From contig DIWL01000067.1 in NCBI GenBank assembly GCA_002428455.1, forward strand, positions 12,179 through 40,788: DNA of 28,610 nucleotides, written 5' to 3'. Source of the DNA: Anaerolineaceae bacterium UBA6107 (lineage in GTDB: Bacteria; Chloroflexota; Anaerolineae; Anaerolineales; Anaerolineaceae). This document shows positions 15,870 to 23,390 of this stretch, piece by piece (the first letter of the stretch is position 1; every line of letters starts with the position of its first letter). A program made the position numbers and the translations under genes. The notes beneath the pieces were generated by a model that was not told the DNA's origin, did not search any database, and was given only the letters and a program-made list of their open reading frames with translations.

Positions 15870-16964
15870 ATGGATGAGGATTATTTATATTTACGCATTG
15901 CCGAGTCGATCCGGCGCGACATCAATAACGGCAATTACAAACCCGGCGATCCCCTTCCTTCCATAAGGAGTATTGCGGATACCTGGAATTGCACCAACGG
16001 CACTGTACAGCGCGCACTGCGCGAGTTGGAAGCAGCCGGACTGGTATCCACCCACGTGGGCAAACGCACCCTGGTGATCGGGGCAAACCCGCTCGCGCCT
16101 GAGGACTCACTGCAAAGGGCGAACCTCATCCACCGGGCTGAAACCTTTCTATTGGAATCCATGACCGCTGGATATACTCAATTGGATGTCGAGGACGCTT
16201 TCCGGGTCGCGTTCAATCGCTGGCGCTCGGCTATTCAACCGCAAACCAGGTTTTCAGCGAATACGTTGCGCTTTTCAGGCTCCCACGACCTGGCCCTGGC
16301 CTGGATGGCAACACATTTTGGCGAGTTCGCTCCCGGATATGCGCTGAAGCTGAATTTCACCGGCAGTCTTTCGGGTTTATCCAGCCTGCAAAAAGGCGAA
16401 ACCGATATCGCCGGCGCGCATCTTTTGGACGAACCAACAGCGACCTATAACATCCCATTCGTACAAAAAATGTTCCCCGGAGAGAAAATCGCCCTGATCA
16501 CCCTGGCACACCGCCGGTTGGGTTTCATGGTAAAGCCGGGCAACCCAAAACAGATTCGGGGAATTGAAGACCTGGCGCGGCCGGAAGTCAGGTTCATCAA
16601 TCGCCAGGAGGGTTCAGGCACCCGCGTATTCCTTGATGCGCAATTAGGGAAGAAAAACATCGATCCAACTGGAATCGCGGGATACTTTACTGAAAGGTCA
16701 ACTCATTCCGAAGTCGCGGCTGAAGTTGCGCAATCACGCTCGGACACCGGTATCGGCCTTGAAGCGGCGGCAAAAACTTACGGGCTTGATTTTATTCTGC
16801 TGACCACGGAGCGCTATGACCTGGTGGTAAAAGAAAGCACCTTCCAACTCGCTCCCGTCCAACAGATGATCCACTGGCTTAAGGGAGATGATTTTCGGGT
16901 TGTGTTAAACCGGTTGGGCGGTTATGACAGTAATGAAAGCGGGTCTATCCGTTGGGTCTCCTGA
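15870..16964 (+). CDS. GntR-HTH regulator fused to a periplasmic-binding-like sensor domain
   Basis: A 364-residue cytosolic regulator. Residues 1-70 are a GntR winged helix (GDPLPSIRSIADTWN, then GTVQRALRELEAAGLV). From about 134 to the end is a substrate-binding-protein-like domain with FSGSHD (135-140), GAHLLD (182-187), KPGNPKQI and INRQEGSGTR (243-252). It is divergent from tupABC across a palindrome overlapping both promoters, so it likely senses tungstate, molybdate or their cofactor and controls uptake; this is inference. The same sensor domain recurs on the ArsR-type regulator and on a MoeA in this window. The ligand is not proven. Confidence 0.87.
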   Translation: MDEDYLYLRIAESIRRDINNGNYKPGDPLPSIRSIADTWNCTNGTVQRALRELEAAGLVSTHVGKRTLVIGANPLAPEDSLQRANLIHRAETFLLESMTAGYTQLDVEDAFRVAFNRWRSAIQPQTRFSANTLRFSGSHDLALAWMATHFGEFAPGYALKLNFTGSLSGLSSLQKGETDIAGAHLLDEPTATYNIPFVQKMFPGEKIALITLAHRRLGFMVKPGNPKQIRGIEDLARPEVRFINRQEGSGTRVFLDAQLGKKNIDPTGIAGYFTERSTHSEVAAEVAQSRSDTGIGLEAAAKTYGLDFILLTTERYDLVVKESTFQLAPVQQMIHWLKGDDFRVVLNRLGGYDSNESGSIRWVS

Positions 16965-16999
16965 TCCGCGCAGCGCGAGTTCTTTCTGAACCATACAAA

Positions 17000-17033
17000 A
17001 AACGGCTGTGCAAAATAAATTGCACAGCCGTTT
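17000..17033. terminator. Bidirectional terminator between the GntR-type regulator and the molbindin gene
   Basis: A perfect 14-bp stem, AAACGGCTGTGCAA (17000-17013) with TTGCACAGCCGTTT (17020-17033), has a six-base loop. Read on the minus strand it is followed by TTTTTTG, a good U-run ending the molbindin transcript. On the plus strand the tail TTTACTTGTT is weaker. Confidence 0.85.
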
Positions 17034-17048
17034 ACTTGTTCCAATTAC

Positions 17049-17258
17049 TCAGTCTATTGCCACCATCACATTTGAGGCTTTGATGACCGCGTAAACTTCC
17101 TTGCCTTCCTTAAGTCCAAGGCTTTCCACGGATTCTTTGGTAACGATCGACACGAGTTCTTCTCCGCCGTTGGTGCGAATCACAACTTCCGCGTTGACCG
17201 CTCCCATGATCACTTTCTCGACTTTACCTTTTATCTGATTGCGCGCGCTGATTTTCAT
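17049..17258 (-). CDS. Molbindin (single TOBE/Mop domain)
   Basis: A 69-residue protein with the complete Mop/TOBE pattern: SARNQIKGKVEKV at the start, GAVNAEVVI at 19-27, LVSIVTKESVESLGLKEGKEVYAVIKASNVMV to the end (family length ~68). Such proteins form hexamers that bind and buffer molybdate or tungstate in the cytosol. GGGAGAT lies upstream of the ATG. It is the last gene of the downstream oxyanion block, 159 bases after the WtpB-type permease, and that gap shows nothing else recognisable. Confidence 0.92.
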   Translation of the reverse strand: MKISARNQIKGKVEKVIMGAVNAEVVIRTNGGEELVSIVTKESVESLGLKEGKEVYAVIKASNVMVAID

Positions 17259-17417
17259 AATTTATCTCCCAATTATCTATTTTTTAAATTATAACCTGCA
17301 ATTTATGCTTAAATCAATAATTCCATTTTTGTAGCTTCGTGCATTTCACTTTCTCGCCAACTTCCATTTAGGTTGTATGCTTTGATTTTGCAGGGAAAAG
17401 AAGAGAGTAGGAAGCAA

Positions 17418-18209
17418 CTATTTTGACTCTTTATGATCGGGAAGCAGCAGAATCCGCAATAATAGAAATACAACAAGCGAAACCAGGATTAAAATCAACG
17501 CAATCGGTTGAGCCGCTGCCAATCCAAAACCATTGAATCGCTCAAAGATCAATACCGTGGCAATCTTGGGATGGTAGGCAAGTATCACGACTGCTCCAAA
17601 TTCGCTGATACCGCGCGCCCACATCATCACCGCCCCGCCCAAAACCCCTCGCCAGGCGATTGGTAACGTTACACTGAGAAACGCCTGAAACGGGGTAGCG
17701 CCATCCGTGAGGGCGACCTTTTCATACTCTTCATCGACCAGGGCAAATGATTCCCTGCTCATATTAATAAGAAATGGAACGCTGACGAACAACATGGCAA
17801 CAACGATACCGGCCAGGTTATCAGTGAACGTGAGCCCGAGTGGAGAAAACCATTGCCCAAGGATACCTTTGCGGCCAAAAACCAGAAGCAGCGCTATCCC
17901 GGCCGCGGTGTGAGGGATGACAACGGGCAAATTTATGACCGCCTCCAGTAATCGCTTACCTCGAAAATTATGGCGCGCCAACAGGAAAGCCAACGGAATC
18001 GCAGTAATCGAAGCCACCAATGTAGCAATCAGGCCTGCACCGAATGTCAGACCGATTGACCTGATCACTTGCGGATCTTTAAATGCCTGGAGAAAGGCAG
18101 CAGGTGTTGTAGATAATAGTGTGCTAATCAGGGGTAGAACGATGAAAATTACAATCAGACTGCCTAAAATAGCGAAAGTGACATTAAAAGCAAGATTGCG
18201 CCGATTCAT
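17418..18209 (-). CDS. wtpB: Molybdate/tungstate ABC transporter permease (WtpB/ModB type)
   Basis: A 263-residue inner-membrane permease with about six hydrophobic segments. The coupling loop DGATPFQAFLSVTLPIAWRG (about 170-189) and the adjoining MMWARGISEFGAVVILAYHP are hallmarks of WtpB/ModB. Its ATG overlaps the stop of the preceding binding protein by four bases (18206-18209), so translation is coupled. No ATPase gene follows, which is unusual; TupC may be shared. Confidence 0.87.
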   Translation of the reverse strand: MNRRNLAFNVTFAILGSLIVIFIVLPLISTLLSTTPAAFLQAFKDPQVIRSIGLTFGAGLIATLVASITAIPLAFLLARHNFRGKRLLEAVINLPVVIPHTAAGIALLLVFGRKGILGQWFSPLGLTFTDNLAGIVVAMLFVSVPFLINMSRESFALVDEEYEKVALTDGATPFQAFLSVTLPIAWRGVLGGAVMMWARGISEFGAVVILAYHPKIATVLIFERFNGFGLAAAQPIALILILVSLVVFLLLRILLLPDHKESK

Positions 18210-19303
18210 TCTGTATTATGATCCTGGCAGGCGCTGGAAAGAGAAGAAGGAATTTGTTCAGGCTGGTCGCATATGACCGGGTCGAACATTTCATGCGAAT
18301 CACCAGCCATGATCGACCTTCCCTCCGGGCTTAGCAGGTACGCAATAAACAACTCCGCTTCTTCCGGATGAGAGGCATTCTCCGGTATGGTGATCCCGTA
18401 ACCAATTCTTTCACCTCGGAAAACTGGCTTTACCGATGAAAATCGCTGAAAATCTTCATCGACCTGGACCTGGCTATAGTATTCTTGATAATCTGCCTCA
18501 CCTAGATTCAATTCAGGTGGAATTTTCAACATCTTTAAACCGTGCTGACGGATAACGCTTTCATATTCGAACGCGTAATCGATCTCACCCGCCTCAAGGA
18601 GAGCAATCAATTCAACACTCGCCCCACGTACAAGGACGTGGGAATCAGGTCTTGTTTCAAGTATTTCTGGCACAGTCACCGTTGTAATCAGTCCGTCAGA
18701 AAAGATTCCCAACGGAAATGTGAACTGGCCATAGAACATATCAGTGAAAATCGTGGGGCAGGAATATTTCTGCCCGGCGAGCGCGTAGGTCATCAATGCG
18801 CGGTACCCAACAGCGTCAAATCGAGGATCAGCCAATCCCACTTTCACATCCGGTCGGGATAAAATTTCATACCAATTATCTGAGTTTATATCTTTGGCAT
18901 ATGCGCTTTGGGGATGATAGGCTATCGCCAGGCGGTTGCTGGCAAAACGAATGTACCAATCCGCATAAGGTATACCGGTCTCCGGATCAATTGAGGAATA
19001 CATTAACATCGGCAACAGGGATGCATCCGCTGTGGCAATCACATCGATCGGTTTATGTAATTCGGTGGCATGACGGATCACCTGTATACTGCCATGATAC
19101 TCAGCCTGAACGTCGATGTTGGGATAGCGTGCTTCAAAACCTTTTTCAAGATGATCAAATGGGATGATCAGGCTGCCAGCAGCGAAAACAACCAAAGGTG
19201 TTTTCTCATTGTTCATCACACCCACCCTTGAACATCCGGTTAATAAACCTGCCAGTAGAACGCTAATAAGGGCAACAAATTGAAAACAATGGCGAATCTT
19301 CAT
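18206..19303 (-). CDS. wtpA: Tungstate/molybdate-binding lipoprotein (WtpA/ModA type)
   Basis: A 365-residue extracytoplasmic oxyanion-binding lipoprotein. I start at ATG 19303, giving a signal with LTGC lipobox at C24; an ATG 30 bases upstream is possible and both have weak ribosome sites. Hallmarks of WtpA are VVFAAGSLIIPFDHLEKGFE, YPNIDVQAEYHGS, TELHKPIDVIATAD and GEIDYAFEYESV. It sits directly upstream of the permease with an ATGA overlap. WtpA relatives bind both tungstate and molybdate tightly, so its metal preference relative to TupA is open. Confidence 0.87.
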   Translation of the reverse strand: MKIRHCFQFVALISVLLAGLLTGCSRVGVMNNEKTPLVVFAAGSLIIPFDHLEKGFEARYPNIDVQAEYHGSIQVIRHATELHKPIDVIATADASLLPMLMYSSIDPETGIPYADWYIRFASNRLAIAYHPQSAYAKDINSDNWYEILSRPDVKVGLADPRFDAVGYRALMTYALAGQKYSCPTIFTDMFYGQFTFPLGIFSDGLITTVTVPEILETRPDSHVLVRGASVELIALLEAGEIDYAFEYESVIRQHGLKMLKIPPELNLGEADYQEYYSQVQVDEDFQRFSSVKPVFRGERIGYGITIPENASHPEEAELFIAYLLSPEGRSIMAGDSHEMFDPVICDQPEQIPSSLSSACQDHNTE

Positions 19304-19358
19304 AATGTCGCAACCGGAAATTGGGGCATGCATACCTGCAAATCATCAATATAGTATG

Positions 19359-19387
19359 AAGGGTGGACCAATTTACGGTCCACCCTT
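19359..19387. terminator. Hairpin after the small lipoprotein gene
   Basis: An 11-bp perfect inverted repeat, AAGGGTGGACC (19359-19369) and GGTCCACCCTT (19377-19387), lies between the 151-residue lipoprotein and wtpA. No good T-run follows on the minus strand, so it may act as a partial terminator or as an mRNA-stabilising stem that sets different levels for upstream and downstream genes. Confidence 0.55.
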
Positions 19388-19403
19388 GCCATGAAACTTC
19401 TGT

Positions 19404-19859
19404 TTATTTAATGGTAATTGAAACCACGTCCTTCACCCAGAGTTTACCCGAGGTTTGCCCGGGCATGGCCATGTTATACATAGCCGCTGCTTCAGAGTCA
19501 AAGGACACCAGGCAATCTGCACAAGCCAGAACAGAAGCAAGATCCAGATCAGCAGTAAAACCATCACGGGCTGTGAATGTGACTGTGGCAGCCTCACCCT
19601 TCACACCGGCTTTTGTTAACAGTTCACTCAACCGGACTCCTTTATACTCCGCAGGACCATTCTTTGGATGTTCCAGTGTAAGTGTGACCACGTCCATACC
19701 TCGTAAATCTGAATCGGTTAGCTGCAATTCCTTATCGACCGCACCTGTAACCGTAAATGTTACCGGTTCTGGTGTGCCTTTTGGTCCACAAGCGGCTAAA
19801 AGCAAAACCGTCACAGCAAGAACAACCACAAGAATACTGGCAACACGTTTGGTTTTCAT
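19404..19859 (-). CDS. Small lipoprotein with molybdopterin-binding-like domain
   Basis: A 151-residue exported lipoprotein (LLAAC lipobox, C24). Residues 34-151 resemble a single small sulfite-oxidase-type molybdopterin-binding domain, as in EYKGVRLSELLTKAGV, ATVTFTARDGFTADLDL and a final VKDVVSITI strand. An ACADC pair (C113, C116) is present, but no sulfite-oxidase-style catalytic cysteine context is recognisable. It is clearly homologous to the C-terminal third of the next lipoprotein upstream. AAGGAGAAGG precedes the ATG. Function is unknown; its place between an oxyanion regulator and an oxyanion importer suggests binding of a metal oxyanion, cofactor or cofactor-bearing protein at the cell surface. 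Confidence 0.72.
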   Translation of the reverse strand: MKTKRVASILVVVLAVTVLLLAACGPKGTPEPVTFTVTGAVDKELQLTDSDLRGMDVVTLTLEHPKNGPAEYKGVRLSELLTKAGVKGEAATVTFTARDGFTADLDLASVLACADCLVSFDSEAAAMYNMAMPGQTSGKLWVKDVVSITIK

Positions 19860-19878
19860 TTCCTTCTCCTTATACTTT

Positions 19879-19900
19879 TATAGGTATCCATATTCCTATA
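19879..19900. repeat. Inverted repeat upstream of the small lipoprotein
   Basis: TATAGG (19879-19884) and CCTATA (19895-19900) surround ten bases in the 72-base gap before the gene, just upstream of its ribosome site. It could be an operator or simple AT-rich symmetry. Confidence 0.3.
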
Positions 19901-19931
19901 CAAATCTTCAATCAGAATTTGTAAAAGCTTG

Positions 19932-21332
19932 TTACTTCAACTCGACCTTAACTACGGTTTTTACCCATGAACTGGTGGGCGACCCGGGTAGCACGATCAT
20001 ATATTCTCCCGGAGTCTCCATGAATGCCAGTATAGAATTCGGGTCGTTCTGTACATCTTCCAGGCTGACTTCCGCTGTATAACCATCTGCAGCGGTAAAA
20101 ACAAGTTTCGTTGCATCAGGTTTCACGCCAGCTGTTTGAAGCAGCTCGTTCAATGAAACCCCGGTGAAATCCTGTGGACCATCTTTGCCTTCAGCGGAGA
20201 TCGTCATGGATTCAAGAGCTCGTAGTTCCGCATCTTTAATGACTGTTTCAGTGTTAACCAAGCCCGTAAGGGTAATCTCGCCATCATTATCCGGAACTGG
20301 TTCTGCCGTAGCCGCCAGAATGGGTGGAACATCCACAACGATCTCAGAAATTTTCCCTAACATCATTGCCTGGTCTACGTTCGTGCCAACCAATCGCAAT
20401 GGGAAAAATAGATCAGGGAGTTCCGTATCATTAACCTTATTGGCGAGGATGACCTGGTTATCCTTTATAATGGTTGATCCATCCAGGGTAATCGACTCGC
20501 CATCTTCGCTGATCAGATTAATATCGTAACCTTCCTCAGCAAGTTCAACGTTATAAGCGGTCTCGGAATGGTCGTCAGCATCATCCACATCTCCTACCAA
20601 TATCCACAATGGCACACCCAGCCAGGTTTGTCCGTTTTCATCCTGGTAAGTCTTCCCATGACAACTAGGAGAACCGCAGGATTCAAACGAATCACGCGTC
20701 ACCGTTGAGGACAACGCGCCGTTAACATCAAGAGCCCATGTGTCACCTACGGTTTTTACCTCCATCTTGTTTACCCATTTCACAGACCAGTGACCATCAA
20801 CGATCTGGTTATTCTTTTCGCTCACGACCATCAGCCGAAAACTACCCTCTTCCTTAGAATTCAATGGCTGCCCGGCGCGTTCATACGCAATAATCACCGT
20901 CAAGGGGTCGTGCAAGGGCAGTTCCTTCCCATCAGAAGGAGAATAGGCAATGAACAATCCGTTCAACACCTGGTCATACGAAAGCGTCATGCTGTAACCA
21001 TCTTCAGCGGTGATGGCAACACCCATCGTCGGATCAAAGGGGATACCAAGATATTCAACCAGATCCTTGACAGCAACCCCTTTATAAAGTTCGGGTATTG
21101 TGATCTTTCCTGTGCTGCTTACAATACCTGCCTGCCCCTCAGTCGCAGGAAGGGTTTTAAGCTTTTCCAGAGTAATTACCTCTTCACCCCCCGAGCCTGC
21201 CAGAGTTAGCGTTGCCTCCTGGTTCTCGTTCACTTCTGTTGATTCAACAACCGTTGGAGCGCAAGCAGTGAATAGAAAAGCCAGGATCAGTAAAAATGAG
21301 AACGCTATCAAGATTCTTTGATTTCGGTGCAT
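19932..21332 (-). CDS. Large lipoprotein with three molybdopterin-binding-like domains
   Basis: A 466-residue exported lipoprotein (FLFTAC, C24). After a short linker it has three repeats of a sulfite-oxidase-type molybdopterin-binding-like fold: about 41-193, 198-335 and 352-466. Shared signposts are YKGVAVKDLVEYLGI, TWLGVPLWILVGDV and FTGVSLNELLQTAGV, each followed by a D/EDGY or EEGY segment and a final VxKMEVK-type strand. The middle repeat carries CGSPSCH (C219, C224, H225). Repeat three matches the 151-residue lipoprotein that follows. AAGGAG precedes the ATG, 14 bases after the regulator stop, so they share a transcript. Function is unknown; surface binding of oxyanion or cofactor is a guess. 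Confidence 0.72.
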   Translation of the reverse strand: MHRNQRILIAFSFLLILAFLFTACAPTVVESTEVNENQEATLTLAGSGGEEVITLEKLKTLPATEGQAGIVSSTGKITIPELYKGVAVKDLVEYLGIPFDPTMGVAITAEDGYSMTLSYDQVLNGLFIAYSPSDGKELPLHDPLTVIIAYERAGQPLNSKEEGSFRLMVVSEKNNQIVDGHWSVKWVNKMEVKTVGDTWALDVNGALSSTVTRDSFESCGSPSCHGKTYQDENGQTWLGVPLWILVGDVDDADDHSETAYNVELAEEGYDINLISEDGESITLDGSTIIKDNQVILANKVNDTELPDLFFPLRLVGTNVDQAMMLGKISEIVVDVPPILAATAEPVPDNDGEITLTGLVNTETVIKDAELRALESMTISAEGKDGPQDFTGVSLNELLQTAGVKPDATKLVFTAADGYTAEVSLEDVQNDPNSILAFMETPGEYMIVLPGSPTSSWVKTVVKVELK

Positions 21333-21345
21333 TATAGACTCCTTA

Positions 21346-22326
21346 TTAAATTAATTGAGTACCCATGTTGGTTGTCGAATAACCAGTTAATGTTTTTACT
21401 TTTCTTCGAAATTCCAGTGATTGGATTGTGTCCAATAGAGGTGAAATCTTGGACGCCTGCTCTTTTGAAAAAACCAGATCGTAGCGTTCTTCAAAGAGAG
21501 GAATGAAATGCAAATCAAATTGATTGGCAGCAGCCTGTAAGCCAAGCGTAACATCTGCATAACCTTCTTTTACCCGCCTTGCCGCATCAGTATGAGTGGA
21601 CACAGTGTGTGAATATCCATTGACTTCTTCCGGAGTGATCTTCAAGGCATGTAATTGTTGATCAAGCCAGATCCTGGTACCAGACCCTGTATTCCGGTTA
21701 ATGAATTTGATGTCCCCCCGGGCCAGGCTCTGAATTGAGCGGATCGATTTTGGATTTCCTGCTGCAGTAATTAGCCCTTGCATTCGATTTGCTAAAGTGA
21801 CCACCTGCATATCCCGGTCCGGAAAGATGTGCCTAACAAAAGGCAGGTTGTATTCTCCGTTCAAATCGAGCAAGTGTGCACCAGAAAAATGGCAAAGATT
21901 TTGACGCAACATCATCAATCCATCCAGACTGCCGACAGTAAAAACCCGTATGTCCACATAATTGGACACTAATTCGGTCAGGTACTCAATTGCTAGATCA
22001 TGACTCCCCGAAAAAATGACAAGTGGTCTATCAGTTTCATCAGGAAGGATAAGATCCTGAAAGAAGAACCCGCCCCCCTTTGCCTGGTAGAACTTTTCCA
22101 CAACCCCGGAATTAACTGTGGTGCTTACCAATTCAACCAGGTCTGCGCGTTCCAGTAACTGCAAATGGTGGCGGACCCAGGCTGGATGCTCTCCAATAGC
22201 CTTTCCGATCTTCGTTAATGAGGTCGGACCTGCTAACACCTGACGCATGATCGCCCTTCTCCGGGGATCAGCAAGAAGTTTATATTTTTCACGAGAAAAT
22301 AATGGAAGAATAGATTTTATAGCCAT
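21346..22326 (-). CDS. ArsR-like HTH regulator fused to a periplasmic-binding-like sensor domain
   Basis: A 326-residue cytosolic regulator. Residues 12-85 form an ArsR-like winged helix (LLADPRRRAIMRQVLAGP, then IGEHPAWVRHHLQLLERADLVE). Residues 103-326 are a substrate-binding-protein-like sensor with FSGSHD (105-110), GAHLLD (149-154), AAGNPKSI and INRNTGSGTR (209-218). The sensor is paralogous to those on the GntR-type regulator and on the MoeA fusion. Being first in a run with the lipoproteins and WtpAB, it probably controls that block in response to molybdate, tungstate or a related ligand; this is inference. Confidence 0.83.
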   Translation of the reverse strand: MAIKSILPLFSREKYKLLADPRRRAIMRQVLAGPTSLTKIGKAIGEHPAWVRHHLQLLERADLVELVSTTVNSGVVEKFYQAKGGGFFFQDLILPDETDRPLVIFSGSHDLAIEYLTELVSNYVDIRVFTVGSLDGLMMLRQNLCHFSGAHLLDLNGEYNLPFVRHIFPDRDMQVVTLANRMQGLITAAGNPKSIRSIQSLARGDIKFINRNTGSGTRIWLDQQLHALKITPEEVNGYSHTVSTHTDAARRVKEGYADVTLGLQAAANQFDLHFIPLFEERYDLVFSKEQASKISPLLDTIQSLEFRRKVKTLTGYSTTNMGTQLI

Positions 22327-22337
22327 TAAGTTTTTCC

Positions 22338-22348
22338 TTAACGGTTAA
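22338..22348. promoter_or_regulatory. Small palindrome at the expected start site of the ArsR-type regulator
   Basis: TTAAC and GTTAA flank a single central base, between the -10 box and the start codon. Its position at the likely transcription start suits autoregulation, but an 11-bp AT-rich palindrome is weak evidence. Confidence 0.3.
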
Positions 22349-22349
22349 C

Positions 22350-22378
22350 ATAATATCAAATTCACAGTCAAGCGTCAA
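22350..22378 (-). promoter_or_regulatory. Probable promoter of the ArsR-type regulator/lipoprotein run
   Basis: On the minus strand TTGACG (22378-22373) and TATTAT (22355-22350) lie 17 bases apart, the same hexamers and spacing as the tupA promoter. The leader to the start codon at 22326 is short. This separates the run from the cofactor operon ending at 22465. Confidence 0.58.
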
Positions 22379-22464
22379 TCGAAATTGAGCAGATATTTAT
22401 ACTAAGTTTGGATTATTGGGGTCCTAAAAAATCTAAAAACAAATAGAAATGTGTCAATCCGAAT

Positions 22465-23385
22465 TTACTTCCTACCGCACTCGTAAGTATCACCGCGCAG
22501 GGTCTCAACGGCATGCGCCATCACCGGTAAGAAGACTCCGATGGACTCCACTGCACCTTTTGGACTGCCCGGCAGGTTAACGATCAAAGTTGCCTTGCGG
22601 ATCCCGGCAGTGGCGCGGGAAAGCATCGCCCGTTGGGTGATCTGCAGGCTCGCCTGGCGGATTGCTTCGGTAATTCCCGGCGTGTGTCGATCGATCACTG
22701 CCATGGTCGCATCGGGTGTCACATCGCGTGGGGCAAATCCCGTTCCACCGGTAGTGAAGATCACATCGTACTCACCGCAATCACACATCTCGACCAATAA
22801 CGCTTTGATCTCCTCGATCTCGTCCGGCACGATCGCCGTCCTGTTAACCAGGGCTTTTCCCTTCAACACTTCCACCAGCGCAGGACCGCTGCGATCCTCG
22901 CGTGTGCCGGCAAAACCCTTATCGCTGACTGTGATGATGGCCGCCCGGATATCCGGAGTTATCAGGATCTCATCACCGGGCTTGATGAACCCAGTCTTAA
23001 TTACACGGGCAAAAACTCCCTCGATGGGCATGATACACATTCCCACCTGTTGATAGACCTCACAGTGGGTATGACATTCCTTACCGATTTGAGTGATTTC
23101 CAATTCAACGTCGCTGATTACCAACCGTGTGCCAACGGGCAGTTGAAACAGATTTATTCCTTCAGTGGTGATGTTTTCGGCGAAAATTCCCGGTATCAGA
23201 TCCTTTGCGCCTTTGCGGGTCATTTCATCAATGCTTTCCTGCCCTAATAGACTGATCTGCCGGTGCCAGTCGCCTGCATGCGCATCCCCCTCAACCCCTA
23301 ATTCGGTGATTCTTACACCTTCCGGGACTGAGTGTTTGATCTCACCTTTTGCGTCACTGATATTTACCGTTAATACCTTCGCCAT
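22465..23385 (-). CDS. MOSC domain fused to molybdopterin adenylyltransferase (MogA/MoaB)
   Basis: A 306-residue two-domain cytosolic protein. Residues 1-143 are a MOSC domain (GVEGDAHAGDWHRQISLL, FAENITTEGI) with C104 as the likely persulfide or ligand cysteine in GKECHTHC. Residues 146-306 are MogA/MoaB: ITVSDKG at 151-157, TTGGTG at 211-216, and LPGSPKG at 271-277. MogA adenylates molybdopterin before metal insertion by MoeA. The ribosome site GGAGG lies within the last codons of moaA, five bases apart. The MOSC part may handle sulfur or cofactor transfer; its task is inferred. Confidence 0.9.
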   Translation of the reverse strand: MAKVLTVNISDAKGEIKHSVPEGVRITELGVEGDAHAGDWHRQISLLGQESIDEMTRKGAKDLIPGIFAENITTEGINLFQLPVGTRLVISDVELEITQIGKECHTHCEVYQQVGMCIMPIEGVFARVIKTGFIKPGDEILITPDIRAAIITVSDKGFAGTREDRSGPALVEVLKGKALVNRTAIVPDEIEEIKALLVEMCDCGEYDVIFTTGGTGFAPRDVTPDATMAVIDRHTPGITEAIRQASLQITQRAMLSRATAGIRKATLIVNLPGSPKGAVESIGVFLPVMAHAVETLRGDTYECGRK

Positions 23386-23390
23386 AGTCC

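Noticed and set aside
22381..22464. TTGACA near 22451-22456 (minus) as the main promoter of the ArsR-type regulator
   Set aside because: No acceptable -10 lies 16-18 bases away, whereas TTGACG-N17-TATTAT closer to the gene fits well.
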